The notes: generated by a model from the sequence alone, not told the origin. A stretch of 64,000 nucleotides of DNA from Stercorarius parasiticus (GCA_013396915.1 VWZL01003483.1:514205-578204); one strand, 5' to 3'. Numbered from the stretch's first letter, positions 38,503-52,693 are shown. A program made the numbers and translations.

Positions 38503-39965
38503 TTGTGTTCTAGTAAATAAATTGTCAGACTACGCTGTCAATTAGACTGCCAGCCTCAATACTAAGCACCTTTAACAGGGTGTTAAGAAAGGTTTGGGGT
38601 TTTTTTCCTTTTTTCTTCTTTGTCTTTTCCAGTGGAAGAGCACAAACAAGCAGCCTAGGGAATTGTTTTGGAAGGGCTTTCAGTATGTACATATTTTGTG
38701 TTTTGAGGTCATACTAGGGAAGGCAGGTTAAGGAATTTCACTTCACACTTGATGAGGAAAAATGTTTGGATTTGTGTTGGGTTTTGGTTTCCTTCAGAAT
38801 TTAATTCCATGGTTTCAGCCTGGCTGAATTCACAGGGGAATTTTGGCTCATAATTAGACACATCTTTCTTTTATGTTGACTGTGCTGAAAGAACAGGGGT
38901 TTTGACAGCAGCCTTTCTTGTAGTATTTTAGATTATCCTTGGGATTTTTCAGGAGTGAAGAATGTAAGGGAGTACCTAAAAATAAGAGCAAAGACTATAG
39001 CTTATGTCTGTACCCTTTAAGTACTGAGTGCTGAATGCAGAGGACAACTCTGATGTGCTCACTAAAATTTGTCTGCCTGATGGTATATGAAGGCTCTTTT
39101 GTTTTAGTTGGAGTTCCCTAATGGAGGCAAGTTTCATAAGTAACTGTGCTGTATCAATGTCATCCAGATGCAAGCTGAGAGGGCTGTGTATAATTGGGGT
39201 CTGTCCATTTGGAGCAGACGCAGTTCACGAGGCATCTGGAGCTAACAAAGTGTGATGCCATAGTGAACGACCAGAATTTCTGAACTGTTGTCTCCATAGT
39301 TGGGTTTGTAGTTGAAGCATTGTGGCTTCTTATTTCTAAAAGTGCTGGTCTGTCTTTGGAGGGTCAGGGCCAACAGGTTGATAATGTAGTAATCTGTCTT
39401 GGTAATGGAGCTATACTTGTCCGTGGGTAAGGTTAAGCAGAATGATTTCCTATAAAGCTCACTATAAAAGAAGCAAAGCATGTCCAAGCCCCCTCATACA
39501 CATTCATTTTCTGTCTGCTCGATATAATGAATTAATTTGGGAAAAATGGCTTTTTGGAGGAAAAATACAATTAAAATCATGCAGTAAATAGTGGTTCATT
39601 AGTTTTCCACTTCTGAGTAATGTCTCTCTATACTACTCCAATATAAATAGTGGTAATTATCCCCTTGAGGAGCAAATAATATGTGGTAAGGGAACCACTA
39701 CATTGGGCTTAACCTCTCAAAATGGAAGTAATGACAAGTAGATGTTGTCCTGGACCTTTGCAGAAATGTGAACTAACTTTGAGTTTGTTTAATTTCCATG
39801 AATTTTGTTGTTCCTCCCATACAATAACAGATAGTGTTGTATCTATTACTGTATTTATTGCTGTATCTATTCCTCATTATAATTCTGGGTGAGTTCTCTA
39901 GAAGTACTTTGTGTACAAAATGACTTAGCCTGATATGACTTTTTTTTTTTCCTTTTCCCACACAG

Positions 39966-40117
39966 ATCACTCCTGGCAGCAAGGCAGCACAGTCACAGAT
40001 GAACCAAGGGGACCTTGTGGTAGCCATTGATGGAGTCAACACTGACAGCATGACCCACTTAGAGGCCCAGAACAAGATCAAATCAGCCAGTCACAACTTG
40101 AGCCTCACTCTTCAGAA
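39966..40117 (+). CDS. LDB3: LDB3 second coding exon: remainder of PDZ domain
   Basis: Residues 32-81 plus two bases of codon 82. The acceptor is a T-rich tract and CACACAG; the donor is CAGAA/GTATGT, giving phase 2. It starts [20 protein letters not shown] and includes [19 protein letters not shown], the GDxVxxIDG strand and the alpha-B helix of the PDZ domain. His at the start of that helix (in MTHLEAQ) is the class I ligand-contacting position expected for binding the alpha-actinin C-terminus. Phase 2 joins exactly to the next exon, with AA + A giving the Lys of QKSKRP. An open frame on the opposite strand here is only an antisense shadow. Confidence 0.95.
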
Positions 40118-43076
40118 GTATGTTGATATAAGTTAAAGTCTTTACATTCCTAAGGGCATCCTCTGAAACTCGTGACTAAGGGATATAAGTGTTTTATCTC
40201 TGTCTATTAGATTCAGAAGTGTTCACGGTGCAGATATGAGATGGAAAGTTAAATCTGCTCTGATTCTTGTAGAAATAAGATGGATTCACATAGAAATCAG
40301 TATGGTTGATACATTGAGTGTATCTGTGTTGAATTTAGCCTATTGAATGTGGGTATAATCCCATATCCATTCAAGCCTCTGTTAAAAAATAAATCCAACA
40401 GTGATGTTTCTTATTCTCATGTGGACAACACACGGTTTTATTTGGTTGATTTATGAACAACTATTCTAGAAATGACCATAGTAACAAATGTTATGAGCAT
40501 GTGGGAAGAACCTGTCATTCACAGGGTGAATAATCACAGCAGCCTGAGAATTTGTGAGTTTGAAAGTGGCCTCCCTGCATCGGACAGAATAAGAACGGAG
40601 TAGCCTGAGTGCAGGAAAGGAAGTCAGTAGAACATGGAGAGAGCAGACTTTCTCATAGAGATGTGATAAAAGTCATCTTGCCATTCAGAAAGCAGAATCT
40701 CTTCACATAACAGGTCTCTTAACTTTTCCTTGTTAATGTTGCTTCCAAGGAAACTTGTTCTCAAGTCAGGTAAACTTGCACAGAGGTTTTCTGTAATAGT
40801 TGCATTAATATGTAAAGCTTCATAATTATATAAAGGAAAATAACTGCTATTTTTATTGCATTGTGGAGAAAATAATTTTTGCATAGGCTAGGCAGAGACA
40901 GGTACAGAAAGCAGGTTGTAATGTGGAAGTACAATTTCTGAGAATATACCAGAAAATCTCATACATGGTTATACAGTAGAGCTAAGCAGTATCGGGAACA
41001 GACTAACACCTAAGGGAAAAAGGTCTTTAGCTGAGGTTTCCGAGACAGAGTACTGTAAAGCAAAATGTATGGCTGAGTTTCCCACATGGCTTCATAATTC
41101 TCAAGTTTGTCTTTAAGTGGGCGTTCCAGATAATGTATAAAATAAGTACACAAAGTAGAAAGATGCTAACAAAATTGCAACCTATTTGTTAGCTTCTTTG
41201 AGAACACTGGGTAGACATGTATTTCCTGGAAATGTATCACACACATTTCCTGGAAAGAGTTTAAATTAAAGAGTTTTCAGATTTTCAACTGTTCCAGATT
41301 TTTCTCAAAGGGTGTAATCTAGCTGTTTCAATGAATGCAAGGGAAGTAGGGACATGCATGGAATAATTTCTGTCACCTCGTATGGTGTGCATAGGAGCAT
41401 AATCCGAAATGTACTGAAATGGGCTTTATATCAAAAGCAGAAGAAGACGATCTTCCGAAGTTGTTGAGGGAAGATGGGGCACTATCTTGATGCATGTACT
41501 TGAATTCTCATCCGATGACCCATTCCAGCTTCTTTTTGCTCCATTCTCATGAATGCTAGTGATACTATGAATATATGTATGATATCTTTTTAAAAAAGAT
41601 TTACATTGTTCTGGATTATTTTATATTTGGAAGTTTAGGAAAATCATCTCTGATAATGTATTTTAGAACTTCTATCTCCTTTTCTATTGGATCCTTGTGT
41701 TTTTTACGTTGAGAGAAAATGTTTCTTATTGTGCTTTTGCTTGTTGCACATTTCGAGTTAATTTTCCTGGATGTTGGACCTGAAAGTGGTCCAGTGGCTG
41801 CTTCTATGGCCTGGCATTTAAAACTCTAAATCATCACTTCTCCTTCCACACAGATGAAGGATTCCCAAATCTGTGACTGACAAAACCAGATTATCGTAAT
41901 AGATACCACAGATGCAAGTCACTTAAAACAGTAATCTTGATCAAGTGGATCAGGCAGGGATAGTTCATGTGAGTAATTGTTGTGCTTTTGTACTTGCTGA
42001 CCTCTAAATTACACCACCAGCAACTCTAGTGGCCACAGCATTAAAAAAAAAAAAAGTGTTTTACAGCATCCAGGACAGCTTGCTTATTGTTTAATGATTG
42101 AAGTAATTTTTAGTTTTTCTTAAAGTATTGTCAGACTGCTAAAGCTTTATTTATTGTGGTATGCATTATTCTTTTTCCACATAATTCTAGTGGAAGTATC
42201 ATTATTTATTGCTTTCTTGCTCTATTGCTTCTTTTATTTTTTTAAAGCTTGCCTTGTCTCTTGGTTCCAAAACAATAGTATGCGATTCAGATAATCAACT
42301 GATGTGGATAATGAACAGCAAAAATAAGCAGGAATGGAGTGTTCCACAGACTGATATATGCTTGCATAGATAATAGATGTAGATGAGTTAAGATACATTT
42401 TGAAAACAAGGAAAACAGCTTTAAGTGATATGAAATATTATTAAGCAGAAATAGGTCAGACAGCTTCTTTCTTAGCAAGTGAGAACTTTTACAGATGGTG
42501 CTTTTGCTCTAAACTTATACAATTCGTGGAATTTCATCTTCAGTGTGACAGTCGCTTTTTGATATGACGTATTAGTTTGATTGGTGACCCATTCAGCTTT
42601 ACTAGAGTTATATGGGAAAAACAAATGACAAAGACTGAAAAGTGATTTTTTTTTTTTTTTTCCAATTAGAGTGTTGTTTCTTAAATGATTGGGGGCTATA
42701 CAAAAAGTTGTGCTCAGAGACATTAAGCTGGTTTTAACTTTGCATAATTCAGTATTTATACAAGCTAAACCCTACCAGCATGTGATCTCAGCCAACTGAC
42801 GTGTGCATAGAACCCTATGCAGTATCCCAAAGTCTTGAGCAAAAGGCGTCTCCGCAATATTTGGAAAGTCAAATTAATCTCACCTTGAAAAATCACTTTT
42901 CCTAGGCACAAATGGGCTAATTTAACTAAGTGCAAAAAGATTGTGTCAGTTTAGTCGCCTGCCTCAAATTTACAATGAAATATACTTTTTTAAACCAAAA
43001 TAATTTTACAAAGATTGTGTTGATGAGAACTGTTAACATGCAAAATATGGGAGCAGTCTCTAGTGATAGTAATTTT

Positions 43077-43396
43077 ATAGAATCATAGAATCTTCATGGT
43101 TGGAAAGGACCTTTGAGATCATCGAGTCCAACCATACACACACAAAAAACCCCCTACAATCTCTGTCACTAGAGCATGCCCTGAAGTGCCAAATCTAGAT
43201 GTTTCTTCAATACCTTTAGGGAAGGTTACTCAACCACCTCCCTGGGCAGGCTGTTCCAGTGCCTGACCACTCTTTCAGGAAAGGAATTCTTCCTAATATC
43301 TAATCTAAACCTCCCCTGCTGCAACTTCAGACCATTTCCTCTGGTCCTGTCCTTATTCACTTGGGAGAAGAGGCCAACACCCACCTCTCTACAACC
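43077..43396 (-). mobile_element. CR1 LINE 3' tail, 5'-truncated, minus strand
   Basis: The + strand starts with two CATAGAAT-type octamers (43076-43091), the reverse complement of the ATTCTATG tail that ends bird CR1 elements. GGTTGGAAAGGACCTTTGAG and GGCAGGCTGTTCCAGTGCCT follow, both standard CR1 3' landmarks. The reverse strand encodes a short fragment ending [14 protein letters not shown], the C-terminus of the CR1 reverse-transcriptase protein. About 320 bases remain, so the copy is dead, as most CR1 copies are. It supports an avian origin for the window. Confidence 0.95.
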
Positions 43397-44292
43397 AAAT
43401 AAGAACAAAACAGGAGAAAGGCAAAATCTCCTGGGACTTGGTTACCAGGAAAAGGACTGTGCTAAGAGATCATTTTTACTTTTTTAGACATGGCTTGCAT
43501 CAATGAAACTGGAGTGGTGTGTCCTACTAATATGGAAAAACAAAGCTAGTTTCCATAAAGATCATAGAGATGGGTACATTCAGTTACATAATTTGCATAA
43601 AAGTTTGGAAATATTGGAAATCCTTTCAAATGGAGAAGGCATATATGTGCATTAGGAAATGGACTGTTGTGACAGGAAAACTTGAGCCCTAAATTTTGAT
43701 GATCTTGGACATTTATGTGCAGTAGTCACATGGCTCCACAAAGCATGTTTCAAGGTCATGGAATGCCTTACCAGGCTACCTGTGGCTTGGTTTCCCTGTT
43801 GCAGCACTGGAAGTAGAAATGAACTTGTTTGTTTAGTCTATAAGGCCATGGAAGAAGCAGTGGAACGTGAAATCTAGACATAAATGCTCTGAGACAGAAA
43901 GCTTTTTATTTTTCTAATGGCTCTTGGCTCTCAAGAGCGATGGCCTTTCCTTTTATTGATCCTGGCCAGGAAGGTTTCATGAGCATTGTTTATAACCTGA
44001 CAGTTCAGACAGTGTTTGCTGCTACTCACTTTTATTATCACGCTTAAGTTCCCTGTGGGGTTTCTCTTTCAGGGTGGGGAACTGGTTATTTTTTATTTGG
44101 CTGTCAAGAAAAGCTGTACATGGTGTCAGCACTTGTGCAGGACATCAAATTGCAAGACATCAAATGTAGCAGAAGGGAAGCATTAAGAACGCCCATTCAT
44201 ACTTGCTTGCCTAAACAATGAGAGTCTGAACTTCTCTGGCTATACAAACTTAGTTTTTCTTCAAGCACTATCAATCTGCGCTGTTCAAGGTG

Positions 44293-44313
44293 CACTGACA
44301 TCGCTCGTCAGTG
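44293..44313. repeat. 7-bp stem hairpin CACTGAC/GTCAGTG
   Basis: A perfect seven-base inverted pair with loop ATCGCTC, in a stretch with several CpGs and further GTGC/GCAC echoes just downstream. It is small and of uncertain meaning. Confidence 0.4.
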
Positions 44314-47300
44314 AGTGTTTAGTGCGCAGTGCTGGCCTGAGTGGAATTCGCCATGTTTGTCATGTAGATATCCCATTATGGGTTCAGAAATTTGTGGATG
44401 TCAAGTTTTTTTCTGACAGCTTCCTTCCTTAAACTCCCTGTTAAATTTGTTCATATCACCTCGCCCGTGCTATATTTTCACATGAAACCACAAAATTAGG
44501 ATGAAGGTCTTGCCAAGTATGCCAGGGGTTTGATCAGGCAGCCAGAACTTTTCTTGTTACTGGCTTGAGTGCAGTGCCACATTTTCTGAATGCTCATTTT
44601 CAATGGCTGCCTTCTGCTCCAGAGCCTGCCTCCCTGTGCTGCTTTTGGGAAGCTAAAGGATGCAGACAGGCAAGTGGCAGGGAGCTGAAGTATTTGGACC
44701 ATTTCTAGAGAAAGAGACCTGTGATCCAGTGGTGTGGAAAGGTATGGGACGCTCCAGACCGGCTCTGCTTCCTTCAGTTTAGAAGACAAAACACATCTGG
44801 GAAGCGAATTCTCTTTTGCTGAAGAAAAGAGAGCAGCAGTGATGGGAGAAAGAAATTTCTTTGGCACTGTGCACTATTACCCAGGAGAACTCCATGTGGC
44901 ATGATAGTATTCAGGCAAACAAAGCTGATATTCTAAAACATTAAATACTTAGGTAGATGCAGCTCATTCCTTAGAAACCTGCATGACTCTAGATGTACTG
45001 AGAGGAAATCTAGTTCTGCTAGACAATGCTATGGAAGGCTATGATTGTACTCTATAATGACCTGGGTTGTGGTGGAAAAAGACATTGCTTTGCTTTTAAT
45101 CTTTTTGTGATCTCCTGGAGTTTAGTCCTCAGTCATTTTTCAGTATCAGTTTCTAATCAGTTACTTGAGCTACACAGCTGCACCCAGGCATTTTAATTCT
45201 GGGCCAGTCAAAGTTCATCTTTAACTGGCTGGCCGTCCCACAGAGACTGGTCTGTAAACTTACTGTCCTGCAGTATTCGTTTCACAGGTGAAAAACTAAA
45301 TGCATGCAAAATCTATTTTTATTTCATACAAATGGGTTTCTTTTTTAAATTCACAGTAAATGCAATGCACGAGAGTGCAGTATTATTTGTCAACATGTTT
45401 CACTGCAGCATCCACAACATCCATTTGATCTTAACTCAAGGAATCTGATCAGCCTCCTTGGAAAGGATTCACCAAATGTGCTGGCTTAGTTTTGGAAAGT
45501 GCTGTAACATGAGCACGCCTCATTCTGCTGGCACAAACATTCCTGTGACACTCTCAGACTCCTGCCTTGGCGTCACCCTCTGCTGCTGGAGAGGAGCAGG
45601 GGAGGTGCAGACTTTCTGTGCCTGGTATGTGTTTACACAACCTCCCCCTCCCAGGGCATGCCAATGATGCTACCATTTGCTTCCAGACAGTCACATTTGA
45701 CTGTCTTTTGCTGGAAAATCTTGAGCTAAATAATCCTTTTCTCTAGTGAAAGGGAAAGTGTCAGAGGCACAGCTATGAGAGACTGATGGTAAATATTTAA
45801 TAGCTTTCCTTTTTTGTGCAGCACCAAAAGATGGCTGATCCTGCAGTATTTATTTCAGGCCTACTATAAATAAAGCATGTGGTGACAGCAAACTGCAAGC
45901 AAGGGGAATGCAGTGGTTATTGTAAACTGCCTTCTTTTGTCTGAAGCTGTGAATAGTAACCAATTCTGTGCATGTTTTAGGTCTGCTGATGGGCACAATT
46001 TAAATCAGACCCAGATTTAGGCTGCATTTATGCTCAGAAGAATTAGAAGAGGGTATCTATCCCACTTTAAGAGTAACTTAAAACTATATAAACAATATTG
46101 ATGAAAGCACAGTCTGACATAGTGGACTATTCTGTAGAAACATTTCCTAAAAGCATTGTAGGAGATGATTAGTAAAAAAAAACAGAAAATGAAAATATGG
46201 GTTTGAATTTTTTTCCCCGTATTTGAATGATTCCATTACATTCATCAGACTAATGATGTTTTCATTCAGGGGCTGCTTACATACTAGAGGTAGAATCTGA
46301 GCCCATATGAATGTGACTTTTTTTTTTTTTTGGAAAGGAACACTAATGCTAGCGATAATTTGCTAGTGTTCATGTTCAGCATTGTGAATATATCTCCTGA
46401 AATCCATTCTTGGAGTGACTAAGTTTTTCCTGGTTGCTCCTGCCTTTCTGACTGCAATCTTAAAACTGTGGAAACTGAATGCCCAGTACCAAATGGCTGC
46501 TCCTTGTGTGAGGCTGCAGCAATGCTTTTACACTCAGGAGTCCTACCTGGGACACAATAGCTAGCAGAGCAGCACTGAAAAATTCAGGGAACAAGGTCCG
46601 TCCACATCAAGACTCCACTAAGGATCTCTGAATTACTGGATGCAGAAGTGAGATGGTTGTGACCATGTCAGACTGGATTAAGGATATGAATGTATAAATA
46701 TGCCAATATAATTCACAGCAGGATTGAAAGGTTAAATTAAGAAAATACTGGCTAAATACCAGAAAGGAATAAATTTAAAGCTGATGCAATGTTAGATATT
46801 CCATGTGACGTTCGCTGGAATAATTATGATCTAGACTGGACCAAGTACTGAGATGTGTGACCATGTGGACAGTCTGTGTTGGAGCCCTCCCCACATCACT
46901 CAGCGAGCACCTTAGTCTGTAGGTAACTGCATGGACCTGCATTCAGGAGAGGTATCACAAAATCTATGGAAAGGTAAGATAAGCAGAGCAGTCAAACAGC
47001 TACTTACATACTTTACTGAATCACAATGTGTATAAATTCAAATTTTTAAGCATATTAGTAGAAAAAGTAGAGGAACACTAATAGTGGATGTGACATATGA
47101 TACTAATTAGGTTTTTTTGCTTAGATATGTGACTCTAGAACTTTTGAGAGCCATCTGCCTCCAATAGCCAAGGTTTCCTCCCCAAACTTCTGATGATGCT
47201 GTGTGCTCAAAGCATTTAAAAAGACATATCTTACTAGTGGATTTAAGGAAGCTACCATGTATTGCTGTGAGCTGAGAGAGGTGGTCCTCCCTCGCTCCTT

Positions 47301-47715
47301 GTGAAATAGAAGTGAATCCCATCGCTTGCCCAGTTGTCTCTGTATGCAGGTATGAGAGGAGAGTAGGATTTGTTAATAGATGTCAGGGTAGCATTTGGGC
47401 AGGGCTGTGAGTTACTGTCTTTGGGTAGTAACATTTAATGCTGGTTAAAATTAATGAACAGCTTTTTCCATGGAAAATGAAATAAAATATCACTGTCAGT
47501 CACTGCAATAAATATATTCCGTACATGAGCAGTTTAATTGGGTGGACTGCTATTTACACTCACTGCATAAAGTGTCCTTGTTAGTTTTAGAAAAGAGCCT
47601 GGAAACTGTGGATATATGCCAAGGCTTTAAAGGGCAATGAAGTTTTCATTACAACAAGATTCTACTTAGGGATTAGAACTCTTCTCAGAGTGCACATCAC
47701 TTTTTTTTTTTTTTT

Positions 47716-47716
47716 N
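47716..47716. other. Single ambiguous base after a T-run
   Basis: One n directly follows a run of T (from about 47701), a typical homopolymer sequencing or assembly ambiguity. Confidence 0.99.
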
Positions 47717-48317
47717 ACCAGCTTAGAGGTGAGGTTAAAAATCATCGTTTTATTTGGCTGAGAAATATTCTCTGGATGAGCTAAAGATAATCTCCATGTG
47801 CATCTTTTCACATATTATACTGCACTCACCATGGAAAGGTCAGGATGGGTATCACAGGCACATCTCACCAGAGTCAATGGGCTGACACAACGCACTAAAT
47901 ACACATGACAGTTGTAATCTTTCAGACAAATAGTTACTGGTTGCATTCTGCAATGAGGAAGTCGATACGTTACCCAAAATGTTACAGTAGATGGGAAGGT
48001 CACAATGGGACCTTTTCTTATTGATTGACATTAGTTAGCTTAAGCATGGTCATGTCAAAATGTAAATTACACACTTGAAGCTAATTGGAATGGATGATAT
48101 AGTATTTTTAAGAAAGGGAATGATGAATTGTTCAACCAGATAAAATACTAAGGTGTTACTAGATCGATCTTGTAATGTGTTATTTGTGCACGTGATGTTT
48201 GTAGTTTCCTTTGGATCCTTTTTACTGCGGTGTTTCTTGCCCACCAGCCACTATAAAAACTGTCAAGCCTCATTCTTTTTTCACAAAAATCATTGCTGGC
48301 CCTATTGTTTCTTACAG

Positions 48318-48501
48318 CAAGAGCAGAGATACACCAAGGTCCATTTTGCCTGGCTTTCGGGCACCTTCCGGGGTTGGCCACCTCTTCGTGTCTGTGCTGT
48401 CCCTGGCCGGTGTCTGTTGCAGCGTGGCAGTACTGAGCACCGGGTACAGGCTGGCCCTGTGCTGTTTCTGCATTACTGTAACAACTTCAAATAGTACTTG
48501 A
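48318..48501 (+). other. CpG-richer exon-like patch, possible alternative terminal exon
   Basis: The stretch follows an acceptor-like ATTGTTTCTTACAG and has at least six CpGs in about 120 bases, unusual in this intron. If spliced to the preceding PDZ exon (phase 2), the frame stays open for 60 codons to a TGA at 48499-48501. The tail would be hydrophobic and Cys-rich, with a stretch such as HLFVSVLSLAGVCC. What is seen is the acceptor, the frame match and the CpG content. Use as an exon is speculation: I recognise no homologous LDB3 isoform and see no AATAAA close behind. The opposite strand is also partly open, so this may instead be an inserted or regulatory sequence. Confidence 0.2.
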
Positions 48502-51500
48502 GCACCTCAAAAGGAAACAAATTCTTTTGACAAGTCCTGGCTAACTTTCTTGACTTAGCAGTCTTAAGACATGGAGTTAGGTTTCCAGTCAAAGTCTCTC
48601 AGGTACAGGCATTAATGGAAAGCTCGTTGAAGCGTTTTAGTTTGTAAACAGAAAAAGTGAACTTTAGTAGTTAAGATCTAATTATCCATGATTATGTTCA
48701 CTAATTTTTCTCTCCCTTATATGTCAATTAGAAATGCTCTAAAAGCCATGTGGCACGCTGTAGGGTCCACATCCCCAGTAAGAGGAATTACAGGAAAATC
48801 AGTGAAGTAAATATGCTTCATTAACAGCTTCAGGAAACTAAAGGAAGTAATTTGTGGTCAGGATGCTCAAAGTATCCTGAGTTAGACTTTTGCTTTTAGA
48901 AAATGTTGAGTGGGAAAGGGAAAAATAGACTTTGTCTGCATAGTAATTAGAAATCTGTTTGGATTTGGACAACACTTGAACTCCTCTGTATGAACAGAAG
49001 GAAGTTACAAAGCTTTATGTTATTCTTTTGTGAATCATCGTATCTTTGAAGTTCATCTGTGATTCGCTGATTCTGGAGCTGGCTCTTTAGGGTGATGCTT
49101 TACAGCAGCTGCCGGTGCTGCTCTGAAATCTGTACCTCAATGACTTTCACCCATAAGGAAGCTGTTAAGAAGCCAAGAGTTGCAGGACTGTGGTGGAGCC
49201 TCATGATACTTGAAATGGGGGGAGTCTAAGTCTCAGGTATGCTACCTGCATGGCAGGGGAAATCACCATGGTTAACTTCAGATATTTTTCAGATAAAGAA
49301 TAATATTTTGATACTTGATTCTTCAAAATTTATTTATAATGTTTACTGGAGAGACTTGAGTCGCATCTCAAGACCAGGGTATAGTAGGCTACAGACAAGC
49401 ACCAAGTGTTTATTCAGTGCCTCTTCTGCTCTTTATTGATAATAGCTAATTCTTTGCTCTACACTGTTAGCTTCTTTCATAACCCAAATGTGTTTTTCTG
49501 CTCTTCCTGAACTAACAAATTATTTTATTGTTTGTATGTTTACCTGAAATAGATTTCTTTTTAACATCTCTCAGTAATTATAAATAATCAATATAATAAT
49601 GAAATCATTAATAACAAATAACTGTGCTGAATGTAGAGATTTCAAGTGAGATGCTATAGCTGAAGGTTATATACCATTAAGCCTTGATCCCTCTCTGATA
49701 ATTTTGATTGTATTTCAGCCTCTCGCTTTTGGTTCTGTAACACCATTCTCTATAGCTAGGCAATCCAAATTATGCATTTAGCCAATTTATTATTGAGGTG
49801 AGAATAGTGGCTTCCTATTTATAATCAATTCCTGTTTAAATATTTCTGAGTATTTGAAGTACTGTGGTTTTGCCTGTGCTGTGCTGAAAGTACCGCTTCT
49901 ATTCATGTTAATGTTTCTGCTGTTATGTTAAAGCAAGCATTGAGAGGAACATCTGACGCTTTCATCTGATCAGTAATAGCCATAGAAAACATGTAAATGA
50001 GAAGTAGAAAGCAAAAAGAACACATATCCTCCCTCCAATAGAATCCCTGTTTCAGCCTAGTTAAAATGTATTTTACCTGTGAATCCTGTGCTATTCAAAT
50101 TGAGTTAGCATGGATAAGCAGAAAAGATGTGCAAAGCTCCTGTAATGAAATCTGAAGTCAAATGTGAATCTGGATTGGGTTAACATTAAAAATTCAGAGA
50201 AGTAGCATCATGATTATAATCTATGGATGAAAAACTAGTAAAATATCATATTTGAGCTTAAAACAAAGCAACTTAGCTATGTGAGATATTTGAATGATAA
50301 TATAGTGATGTCAACAAGGTTTTGCAAGCTACAGTAGATCAGTGTATAACTGAGTGATCTATTGGTAATTCAGCATTAAAGCAAGCTCATTTTCAAATTC
50401 TTATCATCTACTTATTACTTAGAAACAAAGTTGTGGATTTGATAGAAATTAATGTATTTTTTCAACAATGTTGATGGCAATACACCTCTACATGCAATTC
50501 CAATCCATGACAGCATAAACAAGTTCTGTAACTGGATGGAATTTTCTGCGGATGAACCCACATTTCTTTATGGCTTGCCTGAGTTTTCAGTAGTGATAAG
50601 GAGAGAAAAGGTTTGGAAATGGTTTAAAAATAGTGCAAAGACAGGAAGAAGAGAACAGCAAGAAAAATAACCCGCCTGAAAAGAAGGTGTCCGTGCTCCA
50701 CGGAGGTTGTTTAGAGCTTTCTGTGTGCATTGGGTGAGTGGCAGGCAGGTGCTCAGCAGGCATCCTTAGTAGTCTTTGGAGAACAGTCCCACACATAGCA
50801 GAGCTGCAGGGACACTGGCAGAGCCTCCCCATTTGCCCATAGGAGCTGCTGGGATGGGGGAATTTTAGGGTTGGTACTGAGTCAACTAAGAGGAGATGGA
50901 GGCATCGGTAGTCAGTTGCTCCGTTCAGGAGGGAACAGGCTGGACAGCAGAATGTAGGGCAGTTCAAAAACAAAGGATTTTGCCTAGCAGGAGGGAAGGA
51001 AAGAGTTAAGAAGATGCAACAGGCGCTGTGCAGATGCCACAGAAGTAGAAAGGGTCAAAGGGAAACCAGGAGAGTAGAATTTGCTTCTCCAACATTTTTT
51101 AATACATAATCCTTTTCAAAAAGCTCAACTTTATGCATATCGTCTCCAGTTCCCTTCCTTTCACAAAAATCTCCAAGGCTTCTTCCCTTTTCCTTTCCCT
51201 TTCTAACGCATAATGTTTGTGGCTGCCCCTGACTCAGATCCCTTCTAAGGGAAAATGGGTTTTACATACTTCCAAACAAATTCCCTTTCATAGATTTTTT
51301 TGGATAGCAGATTCCCTTTAGGTTGGTGCCATTTATGCTTAAAAAGTTTTTGTCCATATATTGCTGTGGGTATGAACATTAGGTCTGGAAAGCATAATTG
51401 CCTGTCTTGTAGTCCGAGTGCAGCACAATGCAGGGAAATAATTAACAAATCAGTCATCCAGCCAAATGCTAATATTTGCAGTTGCCACTGATATATAGAG

Positions 51501-52693
51501 AGCAAAACTGCTGATGGAAATACTTTTCAATTTTATTGCAGGCACAGATGATATCCTGAGAGAGGGAAAGTAGGTCTCATCCCAGCCCCAAAGTGGTCGT
51601 GGTTATATTTGAAGTACTGTGAAACATTCAGGGTTTTGTCTTTGTGATTCCCATTGGAGTCACCAAGACTGTTTGCTGCTGTCCCAGGCAGGGCGTGGAG
51701 AATTAAACCATGGTATCACGAGACTCAAAATTTTCTGTGCAAGACTTACCAACAAGAAGCAGCTTCTGTTTGGCTACTTAATTCACTGTTTAGCTGAAGA
51801 TTTAACTGACACATTACTGATCTGAGCACTTATTAAATGGACACCTCAAATTGATAACCATGAGGAATGTTTGGTCTGTCCCTTTTATGTCTCTTCCCCT
51901 CCCATCCCTGCCAAATTGTCAGGAATATTATTGCATTAAAACAGATATATATCAGAAACCCAATTCTACATCCTCTATTGTTTTGCATCCTGCTATGTGC
52001 TCACCTGCTCCGCTCCAGAATGACTCCATTTCAATTAGGTGGTATGTAAGTAAAATATTTTCTTAGCATTTCTAACCCTAATCTAATCTGGTTTATTACC
52101 TTTCCATGCACTTGACCCCTTTTCATTTCCTAGTGGTTGAAATATTAAGGTACAATTATTAAGATGCTCAACAAGGTATAAATAAGTGCCCATGTATAAT
52201 AAAATGAAAGACGAAGAAAATAAATGTTGATTTTAGCTCTCCTGAGAATTAGAGAAGGTAGACATTGACTGGTGAAGATATGAAATATAAAAAAGCCACA
52301 TGAAGATGAGAGAGAGCTATTATCTCTTAGATCGTGTCACCTCTCTGCAAGTACAGGTTTGTGCTCCCCTGAGGACGTGGGTTAAACTGATTACAGAACT
52401 CTCTGCAGCCCTTCCTTAGGCAGGCATCTCCTCTTAGTGCAGCTGACTCTTAATGAACCTTTGTTGTGAGTGCAAAGATGCCAGGATTGAAGTTGACTGC
52501 TCTTCAATTAAAGATATATTTAGGTAGGTGGGAACAAGCAGAAACTTTGACAGCTTTATCAGCAGTGCTATCAAAATTGAGCTGCTTTGCAAAACTACAT
52601 CCATCTTGGGTTTGAACATAAAGAAAGAGAACCAGTACTGAGAGAGGGGGGAGGAGAATTAAAAAAAATACCAGAATGATGGGTTTGTTCATC

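Larger units (their letters stand above)
7131..39965 (+). other. Large LDB3 intron splitting the PDZ domain (about 32.8 kb)
   Basis: Begins GTAAGT and ends with a T-rich tract and CACAG. It is AT-rich non-coding sequence with an assembly gap at 21720-21773 and one ambiguous base at 15344. No gene is supported. Distinct contents listed separately are several inverted repeats (12964-13071, 16827-16898, 33430-33448, 38457-38502), degraded ancient repeats near 22336 and 26232, and short simple repeats. I see nothing I can name in the rest. Open reading frames of 60-124 codons on both strands have no recognisable domains. Confidence 0.9.

Noticed and set aside
39773..40081. 102-codon open frame on the minus strand
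   Set aside because: It is the antisense of the second PDZ exon plus intron and has no independent support.
44496..44867. 123-codon open frame on the minus strand
   Set aside because: No recognisable domain, no splice or promoter context; consistent with chance in a moderately GC-rich intronic stretch.
47464..47477. Palindrome TTTTCCATGGAAAA
   Set aside because: Simple low-complexity palindrome, no partner sites or structure around it.
50587..50973. 128-codon open frame on the minus strand with many Cys and Pro
   Set aside because: No recognisable motif; checked for zinc-binding spacing and found none convincing.
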